Assembly: GCA_016207765.1 (NCBI GenBank)
Contig: JACQOY010000083.1
Coordinates: forward strand, 1 to 18,409
Length of the DNA stretch: 18,409 nt
Direction of reading: 5' to 3'
Source of the DNA: Deltaproteobacteria bacterium
GTDB taxonomy: Bacteria > UBA10199 > SBBF01
Shown: one piece after another, positions 1 through 6,849 of the stretch
How positions within the stretch are numbered: the stretch's first letter is position 1
How the letters are laid out: every line of letters begins with the position of its first letter
The notes under the pieces: model-generated
Told to the model about the DNA's origin: nothing
Databases searched by the model: none
What the model saw: only the letters and a program-made list of their open reading frames with translations
Translations under genes and position numbers: made by a program

Positions 1-60
1 CTCATTTCTTAAAATATTAATAATAACAAATACTTAATATTTTATTTTCTCTCGGATAAT

Positions 61-78
61 TTGGCATAAATTATGCAT
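61..78 (+). promoter_or_regulatory. Candidate sigma-54 (-24/-12) promoter of the pilus operon
   Basis: TTGGCA (61-66) is followed by six bases and TGCAT (74-78). The GG (63-64) and GC (75-76) dinucleotides start 12 bases apart, as required for RpoN promoters. The predicted start is near 88, leaving a leader of about 30 bases before the first gene. Mismatches fall in the less conserved middle positions. Sigma-54 control of pilin genes is known in several bacteria. An activator site would be expected upstream, but bases 1-60 show only AT-rich sequence. This is a pattern match only. Confidence 0.55.
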
Positions 79-118
79 CTATTAATTATTAGAAGGAGGA
101 AAAGGGGTAAAAGGGGGT

Positions 119-1243
119 ATGAAAAAGGAACTGAACAACCGGCTTATCACCCTGTGGCAGAATCAAAAAGGAACCGCCTTTTTTGGGGTTGTCCTTGCCA
201 TGCTGTTCTTCACGACCATGGGGATCACCACCGTTTCCCTTGTTGCCAACGATTCCACCGGGGCCACCGGAAATCTGAATGGCTCACAGTCGTTCTATGT
301 GGCCGAAGGGGGGCTCCAGCACGTCATCATGAACGAATTTTATAACGACACCGACTTCGGCGACAATGTCTCCCCCACCGATGCGCCCTTCGGCGCCGAT
401 TCCATTGCGCTCGGTGACGGGGAATTCTGGGTGGAATATTTGAATCAAAGCTCCGCTTCCGTCGATGTCCGGGTAACCGCTCAGGTCGGAAACGCGGTCC
501 GGGTGGTTCAGCAGACGGTTACAGCCGGCTCCTACCCCTATTCCGCCCTGGTTGATGGAAACTTCTCTCTCAACAACAGCGAGGGAACAATCGACGGGGA
601 CATTGGGGTTAACGGAAACTACAACGGAGATGACATGACGGTGACCGGCACCATCTACGAAGACATGGACATCGATATGCCGACGGTTGATTTTGCCGAA
701 TATCTGGCTCTTATCGACACGACACAAAACGGAAATTACACCATCAGCTCGGACTATACGGGAAACCTCCGTGTAACGGGAAATTTGAAGATCGACGGCA
801 ATATCACCATTACCGGTATTCTGTATGTCGACGGGAATGTTGATTTTGACGGCGATAATGTTACAGTCAACGGGACCATCGTGACCGAGGGAAATTTGAA
901 CGGCAACAACCATGACAATCTTTCCTTCCTCGCCCAACCGCTGGATGACGGGACGCAAATGCCGGCCCTGGTCGTTGACGGAAATATCACGATCAACAAC
1001 AGTGAAAACATCACCATTGCGGGAACAGTCTGGGCCGACGGCAACATCAACATGAACAACATGGAGAATGTCAATTTTGTGGGGAGCCTCATTTCCAACG
1101 GAAACATCAGTCTGGAAAACGGCGAGGACATCCAACTGGTTTTTGAGAGCGACTACATGGAAGGACTTCTCGGTTTTTCCGACATCCCCGGCGCTCCCGG
1201 CGGAGGCGGGGGCCTCACCGTTTCAGGCTGGAGGAGTCTGTAA
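119..1243 (+). CDS. PilX-like minor pilin with a DGN-repeat beta-helix domain
   Basis: 374 residues. The N-terminus is PilX/MshP-like: a short basic leader, then QKG at 16-18, a hydrophobic helix (about 19-43), and the SQSFYVAEGGLQHV segment (57-70) that matches the AF-AEAGL signature of PilX-type N-termini. Residues from about 145 to 345 are short, irregular repeats rich in DGNI, NGN and TGTI. This pattern is typical of right-handed beta-helices such as bactofilin/polymer-forming domains. The tail is Gly-rich (PGGGGG). The usual Glu5 of cleaved type IV pilins is absent, as is common in PilX-like proteins. Purine-rich AAGGAGG (93-99) and AGGGG (103-107) stretches precede the ATG. It is the first of four pilin-like genes and probably a minor pilin or tip component. 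The beta-helix role is inferred from repeat texture only. Confidence 0.75.
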   Translation: MKKELNNRLITLWQNQKGTAFFGVVLAMLFFTTMGITTVSLVANDSTGATGNLNGSQSFYVAEGGLQHVIMNEFYNDTDFGDNVSPTDAPFGADSIALGDGEFWVEYLNQSSASVDVRVTAQVGNAVRVVQQTVTAGSYPYSALVDGNFSLNNSEGTIDGDIGVNGNYNGDDMTVTGTIYEDMDIDMPTVDFAEYLALIDTTQNGNYTISSDYTGNLRVTGNLKIDGNITITGILYVDGNVDFDGDNVTVNGTIVTEGNLNGNNHDNLSFLAQPLDDGTQMPALVVDGNITINNSENITIAGTVWADGNINMNNMENVNFVGSLISNGNISLENGEDIQLVFESDYMEGLLGFSDIPGAPGGGGGLTVSGWRSL

Positions 1244-1247
1244 CGTG

Positions 1248-1775
1248 ATGCGATTGTTTTCGGACAAGGGGCATAGTCTCATCGAGGTTATTTGCGTTCT
1301 GGTTCTTTTGGGCGTGGCCCTTCCTTCCCTGATGAATCTTTTCAGCAATACAACCGAAACCGCCGCCGGCGTCGATGCCGTTCCGGTCGCCTCCGCGCTT
1401 GGCAAGGGCCTCATGGAAGACATCATGGCGCGCAAATTTGACGAACTGGATGCAAAAGACGCAAACGGCAACTGGAGCACAACGTTCGGCCCCGATATCG
1501 GCGAGGATGCCGGCGACAAGAACACCTTCAACGACGTGGACGATTTTGACGGATGGGTGCAGAATTTCGGCGCCGACTACCCCGGTTATTCGGCAACCAT
1601 ATCGGTGGATTATGTCGATCCGGCCGATCTGAACACCCCGTTGGCGATCCCAAACCCGGCGCCCAACGATTGGACGCCCAGCCAGAAACGAATCGTCGTC
1701 ACCCTTTCCAATGCCGATACCTTGCCGGGAAACCTCAATTTTACAACCATAGCCACCGAGATTCAGTCGTTGTAA
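1248..1775 (+). CDS. Type IV prepilin-like protein (PilV/GspI-like minor pilin)
   Basis: 175 residues from ATG 1248. A GTG at 1245 is an in-frame alternative. GGAGGAG (1230-1236) is the ribosome site and overlaps the end of the preceding gene. The N-terminus carries a class III-type leader, MRLFSDKG, followed by HSLIEV. This fits prepilin-peptidase cleavage after Gly8 with Glu5 of the mature protein conserved, then a 20-residue hydrophobic helix. His in place of the usual Phe/Met at mature position 1 is uncommon. The rest is an Asp/Asn/Pro-rich globular head without a recognised motif. The gene starts four bases after the PilX-like gene and 16 bases before the next pseudopilin, so it is clearly in the same operon. 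The exact subfamily is uncertain. Confidence 0.75.
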   Translation: MRLFSDKGHSLIEVICVLVLLGVALPSLMNLFSNTTETAAGVDAVPVASALGKGLMEDIMARKFDELDAKDANGNWSTTFGPDIGEDAGDKNTFNDVDDFDGWVQNFGADYPGYSATISVDYVDPADLNTPLAIPNPAPNDWTPSQKRIVVTLSNADTLPGNLNFTTIATEIQSL

Positions 1776-1791
1776 GATCGGGAACAAGGCC

Positions 1792-2301
1792 ATGACAAAA
1801 TTTTTCAGACAGCAAAACGGCGTGACAATGGTGGAACTGGTCTTGAGCCTTTCCCTTCTGGCCATCCTTGGGGCGCTTGGTCTTTGGGCCTTTCAGCCTC
1901 TGCTCGACTCATGGACGCTTGGAACAACACGAAGCGAAGCGTCCAACCACGCCCAATACGGCCTCAGCCGGATGGCCGCCGAGATCACCCAGCTAAAGGA
2001 CAATACAAGCGTCGTCACCGCCTCTGCCTTGACCTTCGAGTTTATCGATGTGGACGACAACGTCATCGAATTCAGCCTCAACGGAACCAATCTCATGCGC
2101 AATGCCGATGTCCTGGCCCGCGGCGTGAACAGCCTTGCCTTTACCTATCGCGACGTCAATAATCAGGTGATCGCCGCGCCTGCGGTTTCCCCCGCGGTGA
2201 CCGATATCTGGCGCATTCTGGTCCAGCTTGAGGCCCAGGTCGACACGCAGGTTGTCACCATCGAATCGGAGATTCAACCCAGAAACCTGGAACGATTATG
2301 A
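1792..2301 (+). CDS. PilW/GspJ-like pseudopilin
   Basis: 169 residues. The leader MTKFFRQQNG is followed by VTMVELVLSLSLLAILGALGLWAF: a prepilin-peptidase site (G10|V), Glu5 of the mature protein, and the hydrophobic assembly helix. The region after the helix (QPLLDSWTLGTTRSEASNHAQYGLSRMAAEI) resembles PilW/GspJ/MshO proteins, where a conserved Arg-Met-containing helix follows the N-terminal helix. The C-terminal half (SLAFTYRDVNNQV, VTDIWRILVQLEAQ) also fits GspJ/PilW heads. The last four bases overlap the start of the next gene (ATGA), indicating translational coupling. It is presumably a minor pilin of the initiation complex. Confidence 0.77.
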   Translation: MTKFFRQQNGVTMVELVLSLSLLAILGALGLWAFQPLLDSWTLGTTRSEASNHAQYGLSRMAAEITQLKDNTSVVTASALTFEFIDVDDNVIEFSLNGTNLMRNADVLARGVNSLAFTYRDVNNQVIAAPAVSPAVTDIWRILVQLEAQVDTQVVTIESEIQPRNLERL

Positions 2302-2807
2302 GAAACGAAAGAGGGTTCAGCCTGGTCGAACTGGTTCTTGTTCTGGTGGTGACCGGAATTCTGGCGGTCTCCGCCATATCGGCCTACTTCGGCGCGGAGG
2401 ACAACCGGGTTGACGGCGCCGCCAAACGGCTGGCGTCCGACCTGGCCTACGCCCGCCAGACGGCGCTGACCGAAAACGGAGTCTTCGGCATCGCCTTCGA
2501 CACGGTCAACGACACTTATACCGTCCATGAATTCGATCCGGCCACCGCCGTCGAAACAACCATCGCCAACACACTGACGCAACAGGCGGCGGTCACCGAC
2601 TTCGATAATATACCGGGGATGGAAGGGGTCACGATCCAGGCCGCCAACTTTGGCGGGACGCAAACAGTCCGTTTCTCCTCGAACGGCACCCCTCAGGACG
2701 ACAACGAAGCCGATTTGGCGGCGCAAGGGACGGTGGTTCTCAATCATTCCGGCGTAACCCGAACCATAACCGTCCAAGCCAACACCGGCGAGATAAATAT
2801 CCAGTAA
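2298..2807 (+). CDS. FimT/GspH-like pseudopilin
   Basis: 169 residues. A very short leader, MRNERG, is followed by FSLVELVLVLVVTGILAVSAISAYF, the canonical type III signal with Glu5 and the assembly helix. Downstream, AAKRLASDLAYARQTALTENG (about residues 38-58) is the GspH/FimT signature helix. The end, SGVTRTITVQANTGEINIQ, matches the R-x-I-V-x-x-x-TG-x-I strand pair that closes GspH/FimT domains. It overlaps the PilW-like gene by four bases and is the last of the four minor-pilin genes. A 76-base gap follows before the ATPase gene. Confidence 0.82.
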   Translation: MRNERGFSLVELVLVLVVTGILAVSAISAYFGAEDNRVDGAAKRLASDLAYARQTALTENGVFGIAFDTVNDTYTVHEFDPATAVETTIANTLTQQAAVTDFDNIPGMEGVTIQAANFGGTQTVRFSSNGTPQDDNEADLAAQGTVVLNHSGVTRTITVQANTGEINIQ

Positions 2808-2821
2808 ACATCACTAATTTA

Positions 2822-2850
2822 TTGCCGATAAGCCGAAAAAAGGATATATT
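2822..2850 (+). promoter_or_regulatory. Candidate sigma-70 promoter before the ExeA-like ATPase
   Basis: TTGCCG (2822-2827) and TATATT (2845-2850) are separated by 17 bases, in the only sizeable gap (2808-2883) between the pseudopilin genes and the ATPase gene. The predicted start is near 2857. No clear Shine-Dalgarno sequence precedes ATG 2884. It could give the assembly-protein half of the cluster its own transcription. Similarity to consensus alone. Confidence 0.4.
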
Positions 2851-2883
2851 TGCCGCGTCTTACCATCCGGGCCCCAAATATAA

Positions 2884-3693
2884 ATGTACGAAGATTTCTT
2901 TGGATTTATGGCGAAGCCGTTCAGCGTGACCCCCGACACGCACTTTCTGTACCCTTCCGTTCAGCACGAGGCGGTGATCAACACCCTTCATTACGGGATT
3001 ACCGAACGAAAAGGGTTTCTCCTTTTGACCGGAGAAGTGGGAACGGGAAAAACAACAAGTCTCCGTTGCCTGTTGAACAAACTGGGAGCGGAGCATCAGA
3101 CAAGCCTGATCATCAATCCCCTGTTGTCGATAGTGGAACTTTTAAAAACCATCAACAAGGATTTCGGCTGTGAAACGCCCGGTGACACGGTGAAGGAACA
3201 ACTCGAGGCACTCAACTACTTCGTCCTCGAAAACGCCAAAGAGGGAAGAAACGCCGTGGTGATCATCGACGAGGCGCAGGATCTTTCAACCGAGGCGCTG
3301 GAAATGACCCGCCTCCTCTCCAACCTCGAAACCGAAACGCACAAACTTTTGCAGATCGTCCTTGTGGGACAGCCGGAACTGGAGGAAAAACTGGCCGACA
3401 AGAATTTGCGCCAGTTGGCCCAGCGGATCCAGATTTTTTGCCGTCTTACCCCTCTGGCGCCGACGGAAATGGAGCGCTACATCCGGTTCCGCGTCGAAAA
3501 GGCGGGAAACAACGCAATGGTCGCCTTTGAAAAATCGGCCCTCAAGGAAATCCACAAGGTTTCCCATGGCATTCCCCGAATCGTCAACACCGTTTGCGAA
3601 CTGGCCCTTCTTGCCGCCTATGGACGGGAAACACGGGTCATCACCCGGCAATTGGTGAAGGAAGCGGCCCGGGAGGTTCCAATTGCCCTGTAA
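2884..3693 (+). CDS. ExeA/MshM-family AAA ATPase
   Basis: 269 residues. It begins MYEDFFGFMAKPFSVTPDTHFLY, the hallmark N-terminus of ExeA/GspA and MshM ATPases. Walker A is GEVGTGKTT (50-58) and Walker B is VVIIDEAQDLS (125-135). A sensor-1-like strand IVLVGQPEL lies at 158-166, with the AAA lid (HGIPRIVNTVCELALLAAYG) near the C-terminus. It lacks the periplasmic peptidoglycan-binding extension of long ExeA proteins, so it is the short cytoplasmic MshM-like form. ExeA family members help insert or position the secretin through the cell wall with GspB. Its neighbour here is a GspB/MshN-like TPR protein, matching the mshM-mshN order in MSHA loci. Confidence 0.88.
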   Translation: MYEDFFGFMAKPFSVTPDTHFLYPSVQHEAVINTLHYGITERKGFLLLTGEVGTGKTTSLRCLLNKLGAEHQTSLIINPLLSIVELLKTINKDFGCETPGDTVKEQLEALNYFVLENAKEGRNAVVIIDEAQDLSTEALEMTRLLSNLETETHKLLQIVLVGQPELEEKLADKNLRQLAQRIQIFCRLTPLAPTEMERYIRFRVEKAGNNAMVAFEKSALKEIHKVSHGIPRIVNTVCELALLAAYGRETRVITRQLVKEAAREVPIAL

Positions 3694-3727
3694 TCCAAAG
3701 TCGGCTCCATCATCCAAATCATCTGAC

Positions 3728-3751
3728 TTGTCCTGTTTCACCACAGGACAA
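3728..3751 (+). repeat. 9-bp hairpin in the ATPase-TPR gap
   Basis: TTGTCCTGT (3728-3736) pairs perfectly with ACAGGACAA (3743-3751) across a six-base loop. It sits in the 152-base gap after the ATPase gene. No T-run follows, so it is not a classical intrinsic terminator. It may be an mRNA processing or stability structure. Confidence 0.45.
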
Positions 3752-3809
3752 AACAGACAAAATTGCTATGTCATTCGCGATGGCTTGGTGTGTGCGAGTT
3801 ACGTGGCAA

Positions 3810-3825
3810 GGGGCTGTTTCGCCCC
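3810..3825 (+). repeat. Short GC hairpin upstream of the TPR gene
   Basis: GGGGC (3810-3814) and GCCCC (3821-3825) flank the loop TGTTTC. The structure ends 20 bases before the ATG of the TPR gene. It lacks a following T-run and could influence translation initiation or mark a small repeat element. Confidence 0.35.
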
Positions 3826-3845
3826 CGAACGAAACATACAAAAAT

Positions 3846-4634
3846 ATGTCCATCATTCATGACGCCCTTAAAAAAGCGGAGAAAGACCGCTCCGCCGAAA
3901 CAACCAAACAGCGCCCGGCCGGGGAAAACCGGCTCAGCGGGGAGAACCCGTTTAAAATTGAAGATGGGGCGTCGGGGCGCGCAAAAGCGGGAAAATTACA
4001 GGTAATTCTGCTGGTGGTCGCCCTGGGAAGTCTGGGAGGACTTGTCACCTGGCGTTTTCTCCCCAAACCCGGCGGTACAAATCCGGCGGTACAACCAAAA
4101 ACAACCGTGGCGCCTCCCCAAAAAACTTCTCCCTTGGCTGAAAATCCGGTTTCTGCCGAAAAACTCAAAGAGGAGGCGCTCTCGGCATTCGATCTCGGCG
4201 ATTTCGAAAAAAGCCGGGAAAACTGGGCAAAGTTGGTGCTGGTCACCCCCACCGATCCGGAAGTCTACAACAACCTCGGTCTGGTGCTCAAAAAATTAAA
4301 CAGGGACAAAGAGGCCAAAGAGGCCTACGAAAAGGCCCTCGGTTTGAACCCGACCTATCCGCAGGCGCTCAACAATCTGGGGGTTCTGCTGATGGAAACC
4401 GGGGACCGAAACCAGGCCAAAAATCACTTTGAAAAGGCCATCCGGCTGAATCCCTCGTACGGCGAAGCCTTCTTTCATCTCGCCTCGGTTCTGGAAAATG
4501 AGGGCAACAAGGCGCTGGCCGCCAAAAATTACGGGAAATTCTTGAGCCTCAAACCGGACATCGATCAAACGCTCAAGGCACAGGTCGAGATACGCATCGC
4601 CCTTTTGAAGGCCGAGGCGGATCAGGGACGGTAG
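3846..4634 (+). CDS. MshN/GspB-like membrane TPR protein
   Basis: 262 residues. ATG 3846 is chosen because MSIIHDALKKAEK is the conserved N-terminal helix of GspB/PulB and MshN-type proteins. The frame stays open upstream but with unlike sequence. A cytoplasmic segment is followed by one membrane helix (about 50-69), a Pro/Thr-rich linker (72-102), and three to four TPR units (about 104-239). These have typical motifs such as VYNNLGLVLKKLNRDKEAKE and ALNNLGVLLMETGDRNQAKN. The TPR part is predicted periplasmic, where it could bind the secretin or pilotin. It follows the ExeA-like ATPase, the same pairing as mshM-mshN and gspA-gspB. No clear ribosome site is visible before the start. It ends four bases before pilM. 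Confidence 0.83.
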   Translation: MSIIHDALKKAEKDRSAETTKQRPAGENRLSGENPFKIEDGASGRAKAGKLQVILLVVALGSLGGLVTWRFLPKPGGTNPAVQPKTTVAPPQKTSPLAENPVSAEKLKEEALSAFDLGDFEKSRENWAKLVLVTPTDPEVYNNLGLVLKKLNRDKEAKEAYEKALGLNPTYPQALNNLGVLLMETGDRNQAKNHFEKAIRLNPSYGEAFFHLASVLENEGNKALAAKNYGKFLSLKPDIDQTLKAQVEIRIALLKAEADQGR

Positions 4635-4638
4635 GTCA

Positions 4639-5571
4639 ATGTTCAAATCTCTCCTTCCCCTCAAAAAGCCGGACCTTTTGGGAGTCGATCCCGGGACCCA
4701 TTGCGTCAAAATCGTCAAAATCAGCAGAGTCAAAACCGGCAAATTGTCCGTCGACTTTTGCGGTCTCTACCCGATTCCGCGTTCCTCCCCCGATTTTACC
4801 TCCGACCTTCATGAGGTCATCAAGGCAAACGGCTTTTCCGGCCTCTCGGCCGCTGTCTGCCTCGACGATCCGGGCCTCAAGATCCGCAAAATGGAACTCC
4901 CCGCCATGCCCGATGCTGATCTGAAAGAGGCTGTGCGATGGAATATGCGCGACGCGGTCGAGGGCCCCGTCACCGATTATTCCATCTCTTCGTCGCCAAT
5001 CGGGGAATCGGCCGCCGGAGGGAAGATACGCCGGACCTGGCTCGGTTACGCGGTCAAAAAAAAATCGGTCGTCGACCTGATGAATCTGATCACCCGAATC
5101 GGCCTGAAGCCCGCGGTGATCGAACCCTCGGTGGTGACTCTGGCGGCTGTAATCGATCGGGTCCATCCGTCGGAAGATCACTGGACCGGGGGAATCGATC
5201 TCGGCGCCGAAAAGATTTCCATGGGCATTATCGGAAACGGGCGGTTTTATTTTTCCCGCCCCCTTTCGGGGATGCGGGTGGATGAAGCCAGGGACAACTT
5301 GTCCGAATTCATGAAAAAACTGGCGGCTGAGATTCAAAACACACTGGATACCTTTTCGGTCACGTTCCAGCAGGGAAATGTCAACCGGATATACCTTTCG
5401 GGGGGGGGCGCGGGGTTCAAAGAACTTCCCGAATACCTTTCGAAGAATCTCGCCGTCCCAACCGAGGTACTCGATCCCTTTTCCGGAATGGAGCTTTCGG
5501 ACGCCGCCTCCAAGACTGTGGCCGGCAACAAACACCTTTTTTCCCAGGCGGCAAGCCTCGCCTGTTTATAA
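4639..5571 (+). CDS. pilM: PilM, actin-like type IV pilus assembly protein
   Basis: 310 residues. LLGVDPGTHCVKIVKI (13-28) is the phosphate-1 motif of the actin/FtsA-like ATPase fold as found in PilM. Later segments also fit PilM: KIRKMELPAMPDADLKEAV, where PilM proteins usually have the MP-x-x-EL-x-EA-I-x-WE motif; TGGIDLGAEKISMGI (phosphate 2); and RIYLSGGGAGFKELPEYL (adenosine motif). PilM is cytoplasmic and binds the N-terminal INL peptide of PilN, linking it to the inner-membrane PilNO platform. MshI is the MSHA equivalent. The usual length is about 350, so this is slightly short, but all ATP motifs are present. It ends just before a G-rich hairpin and 69 bases before pilN. Confidence 0.9.
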   Translation: MFKSLLPLKKPDLLGVDPGTHCVKIVKISRVKTGKLSVDFCGLYPIPRSSPDFTSDLHEVIKANGFSGLSAAVCLDDPGLKIRKMELPAMPDADLKEAVRWNMRDAVEGPVTDYSISSSPIGESAAGGKIRRTWLGYAVKKKSVVDLMNLITRIGLKPAVIEPSVVTLAAVIDRVHPSEDHWTGGIDLGAEKISMGIIGNGRFYFSRPLSGMRVDEARDNLSEFMKKLAAEIQNTLDTFSVTFQQGNVNRIYLSGGGAGFKELPEYLSKNLAVPTEVLDPFSGMELSDAASKTVAGNKHLFSQAASLACL

Positions 5572-5576
5572 AAATC

Positions 5577-5598
5577 CCCTCTCCCCTTGGGGAGAGGG
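5577..5598 (+). repeat. G-rich hairpin between pilM and pilN
   Basis: CCCTCTCCCC (5577-5586) and GGGGAGAGGG (5589-5598) form a perfect 10-bp stem with a TT loop. It is followed by AGGGTGAGGGGG (5601-5612). This is a palindromic intergenic repeat of a kind found scattered in many environmental genomes. It lies five bases after the pilM stop codon. No T-run follows. It may stabilise transcripts or be a small mobile element remnant. Confidence 0.75.
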
Positions 5599-5640
5599 TC
5601 AGGGTGAGGGGGAAAGCCGGCCCGTGGGCGGAATGAATCG

Positions 5641-6243
5641 ATGATTCAGCGAATCAATTTAATCGAGAGGGAACCGTTCAAGTTCAGCTACCAGAGGCTC
5701 ATCCACGCCGTTGTCGGGGTGATTCTTTTCTGTGCCTTCATCTACGGAATCCAGATTGTCCGCGTTGTCGCCGGACACTCGAAATTGAAGAGGCTCCATC
5801 AGGAAATGGCGGAACTAAAAGTCGAACAGGAGAGGCTGTTGAAAAGGGTGGAACCCGAATGGAAAGGAAGCGCCGCCGCCGAACGGCTTAAATCTGTTTT
5901 TGCGGGGGCTCCGGTATGGAGCGACGTATTGGACGATTTGGCGCAGAGGCTTCCCGGTTCGGTCTGGCTTACCGGCTTTGAAACATCGGGAAACGAAGCC
6001 GAAAAACAGGAGGAAAAAGAGGTAAAAAAGGAGGGGAAAAAAGAGGTAAAAAAAGAGACCAGGAAAAGGACCGGGCTTTTTTTGGAATTGAGGGGCCGGG
6101 CCAAAAGCGCCGCCGATTTGTCGCTTTTTATGGCCAGGCTGGAGGAATCGCCCCATATCTCCAAAGCAGTCCTGCGTGATTCCAAAATCGACAACGGCGA
6201 TTTTGCCTTTGAGGTTGAATGTGATATTATGGCGAGGCCCTGA
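5641..6243 (+). CDS. pilN: PilN, inner-membrane pilus assembly protein
   Basis: 200 residues. The N-terminus MIQRINLIEREPF contains the INL motif that docks into PilM. A membrane helix (about 20-44) follows, then a short coiled coil (46-70) and a periplasmic ferredoxin-like fold (about 93-112 and 145-198: WSDVLDDLAQRLPGSVWLTGFE, LFLELRGRAKSAADLSLFMARLEESPHI). These are characteristic of PilN/MshJ. The fold is interrupted by a Lys/Glu-rich stretch (119-143) containing a near-perfect 24-base tandem duplication (EKEVKKEG then KKEVKKET). PilN pairs with PilO to form the periplasmic alignment complex linking PilM to the secretin. The stop codon directly abuts the pilO region. Confidence 0.88.
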   Translation: MIQRINLIEREPFKFSYQRLIHAVVGVILFCAFIYGIQIVRVVAGHSKLKRLHQEMAELKVEQERLLKRVEPEWKGSAAAERLKSVFAGAPVWSDVLDDLAQRLPGSVWLTGFETSGNEAEKQEEKEVKKEGKKEVKKETRKRTGLFLELRGRAKSAADLSLFMARLEESPHISKAVLRDSKIDNGDFAFEVECDIMARP

Positions 6244-6249
6244 TTGTTC

Positions 6250-6849
6250 ATGACAAAAACCGATCTAAAACAGATAGCCACATCGCGTGAGATTATCCTG
6301 GCTACCCTTTTTATGGCCGCCGTCCTGATCCTTTTCATGCGTATTCTCTACGCGCCAAAGGCAAAAGACATCGCCGCCCTGAAATTGCAGATCAAAAACC
6401 TCGTTTTTGAAAAGGAAGCAATGGTCAAGTTCACCTCTGCCGTCGCCAAACAGCCGAAACCGCCCCCTTCCCCCACCACGGGGGATGTGGAGCCGCGACT
6501 CGCGGTGATCATGGGGCAAAAAGATCCTGAAGTTTCCGACATTGCGTCCCTGATGGCCAAAATCACCGAACCCGATTTTTTGAAAAACGTTCAGCTCGAT
6601 TCGTTCAAATTTCTCGATTCAACCGACGAAAAAGGGTTTTCCAAAAGAGGGTTCGTTATTGAGGGACGGGGTTCTTTTTCCGGAGTATCTTCTTTTGTCA
6701 AAAAGATTGAAAAAATGCCGGCTCTGATCACTACCGACTCTCTCTCCCTGAAAGAGGATCCGGAAAAGCCGGGTGAAGTAAAACTCAAACTGGAGGGGAC
6801 ACTCTACCAGGCCAAGGGATTAACGGGCCCGGTGGATCAAAAACAATGA
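6250..6849 (+). CDS. pilO: PilO-like inner-membrane pilus assembly protein
   Basis: 199 residues from ATG 6250. A TTG at 6244, immediately after the pilN stop, is the upstream alternative. A cytoplasmic N-terminus is followed by a membrane helix (about 15-33), a coiled coil (36-58: AKDIAALKLQIKNLVFEKEAMVKF), a Pro-rich linker (KPPPSPTT), and a periplasmic alpha/beta domain. The latter includes the SFSGVSSFVKKIEKMPALITTDSLSL segment typical of PilO/GspM-like folds. It sits exactly where pilO belongs, between pilN and the secretin. Its last bases overlap the next start codon (ATGA), indicating coupling. It partners PilN and normally contacts PilP, which here appears fused to the secretin. Confidence 0.83.
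   Translation: MTKTDLKQIATSREIILATLFMAAVLILFMRILYAPKAKDIAALKLQIKNLVFEKEAMVKFTSAVAKQPKPPPSPTTGDVEPRLAVIMGQKDPEVSDIASLMAKITEPDFLKNVQLDSFKFLDSTDEKGFSKRGFVIEGRGSFSGVSSFVKKIEKMPALITTDSLSLKEDPEKPGEVKLKLEGTLYQAKGLTGPVDQKQ

Noticed and set aside
284..1135. Long open frame (283 codons) on the minus strand
   Set aside because: It is antisense to the PilX-like gene. Its openness follows from the repetitive DGN/Asn-rich codons opposite. No family motifs or ribosome site are seen.
3594..3845. Upstream extension of the TPR protein
   Set aside because: It overlaps the ATPase gene and the hairpin gap. The conserved MSIIHDALKK N-terminus starts at 3846.
4636..5535. Long minus-strand open frame (299 codons) opposite pilM
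   Set aside because: The protein sequence has no recognisable features, while the plus strand carries clear PilM ATP-binding motifs in a compact operon.
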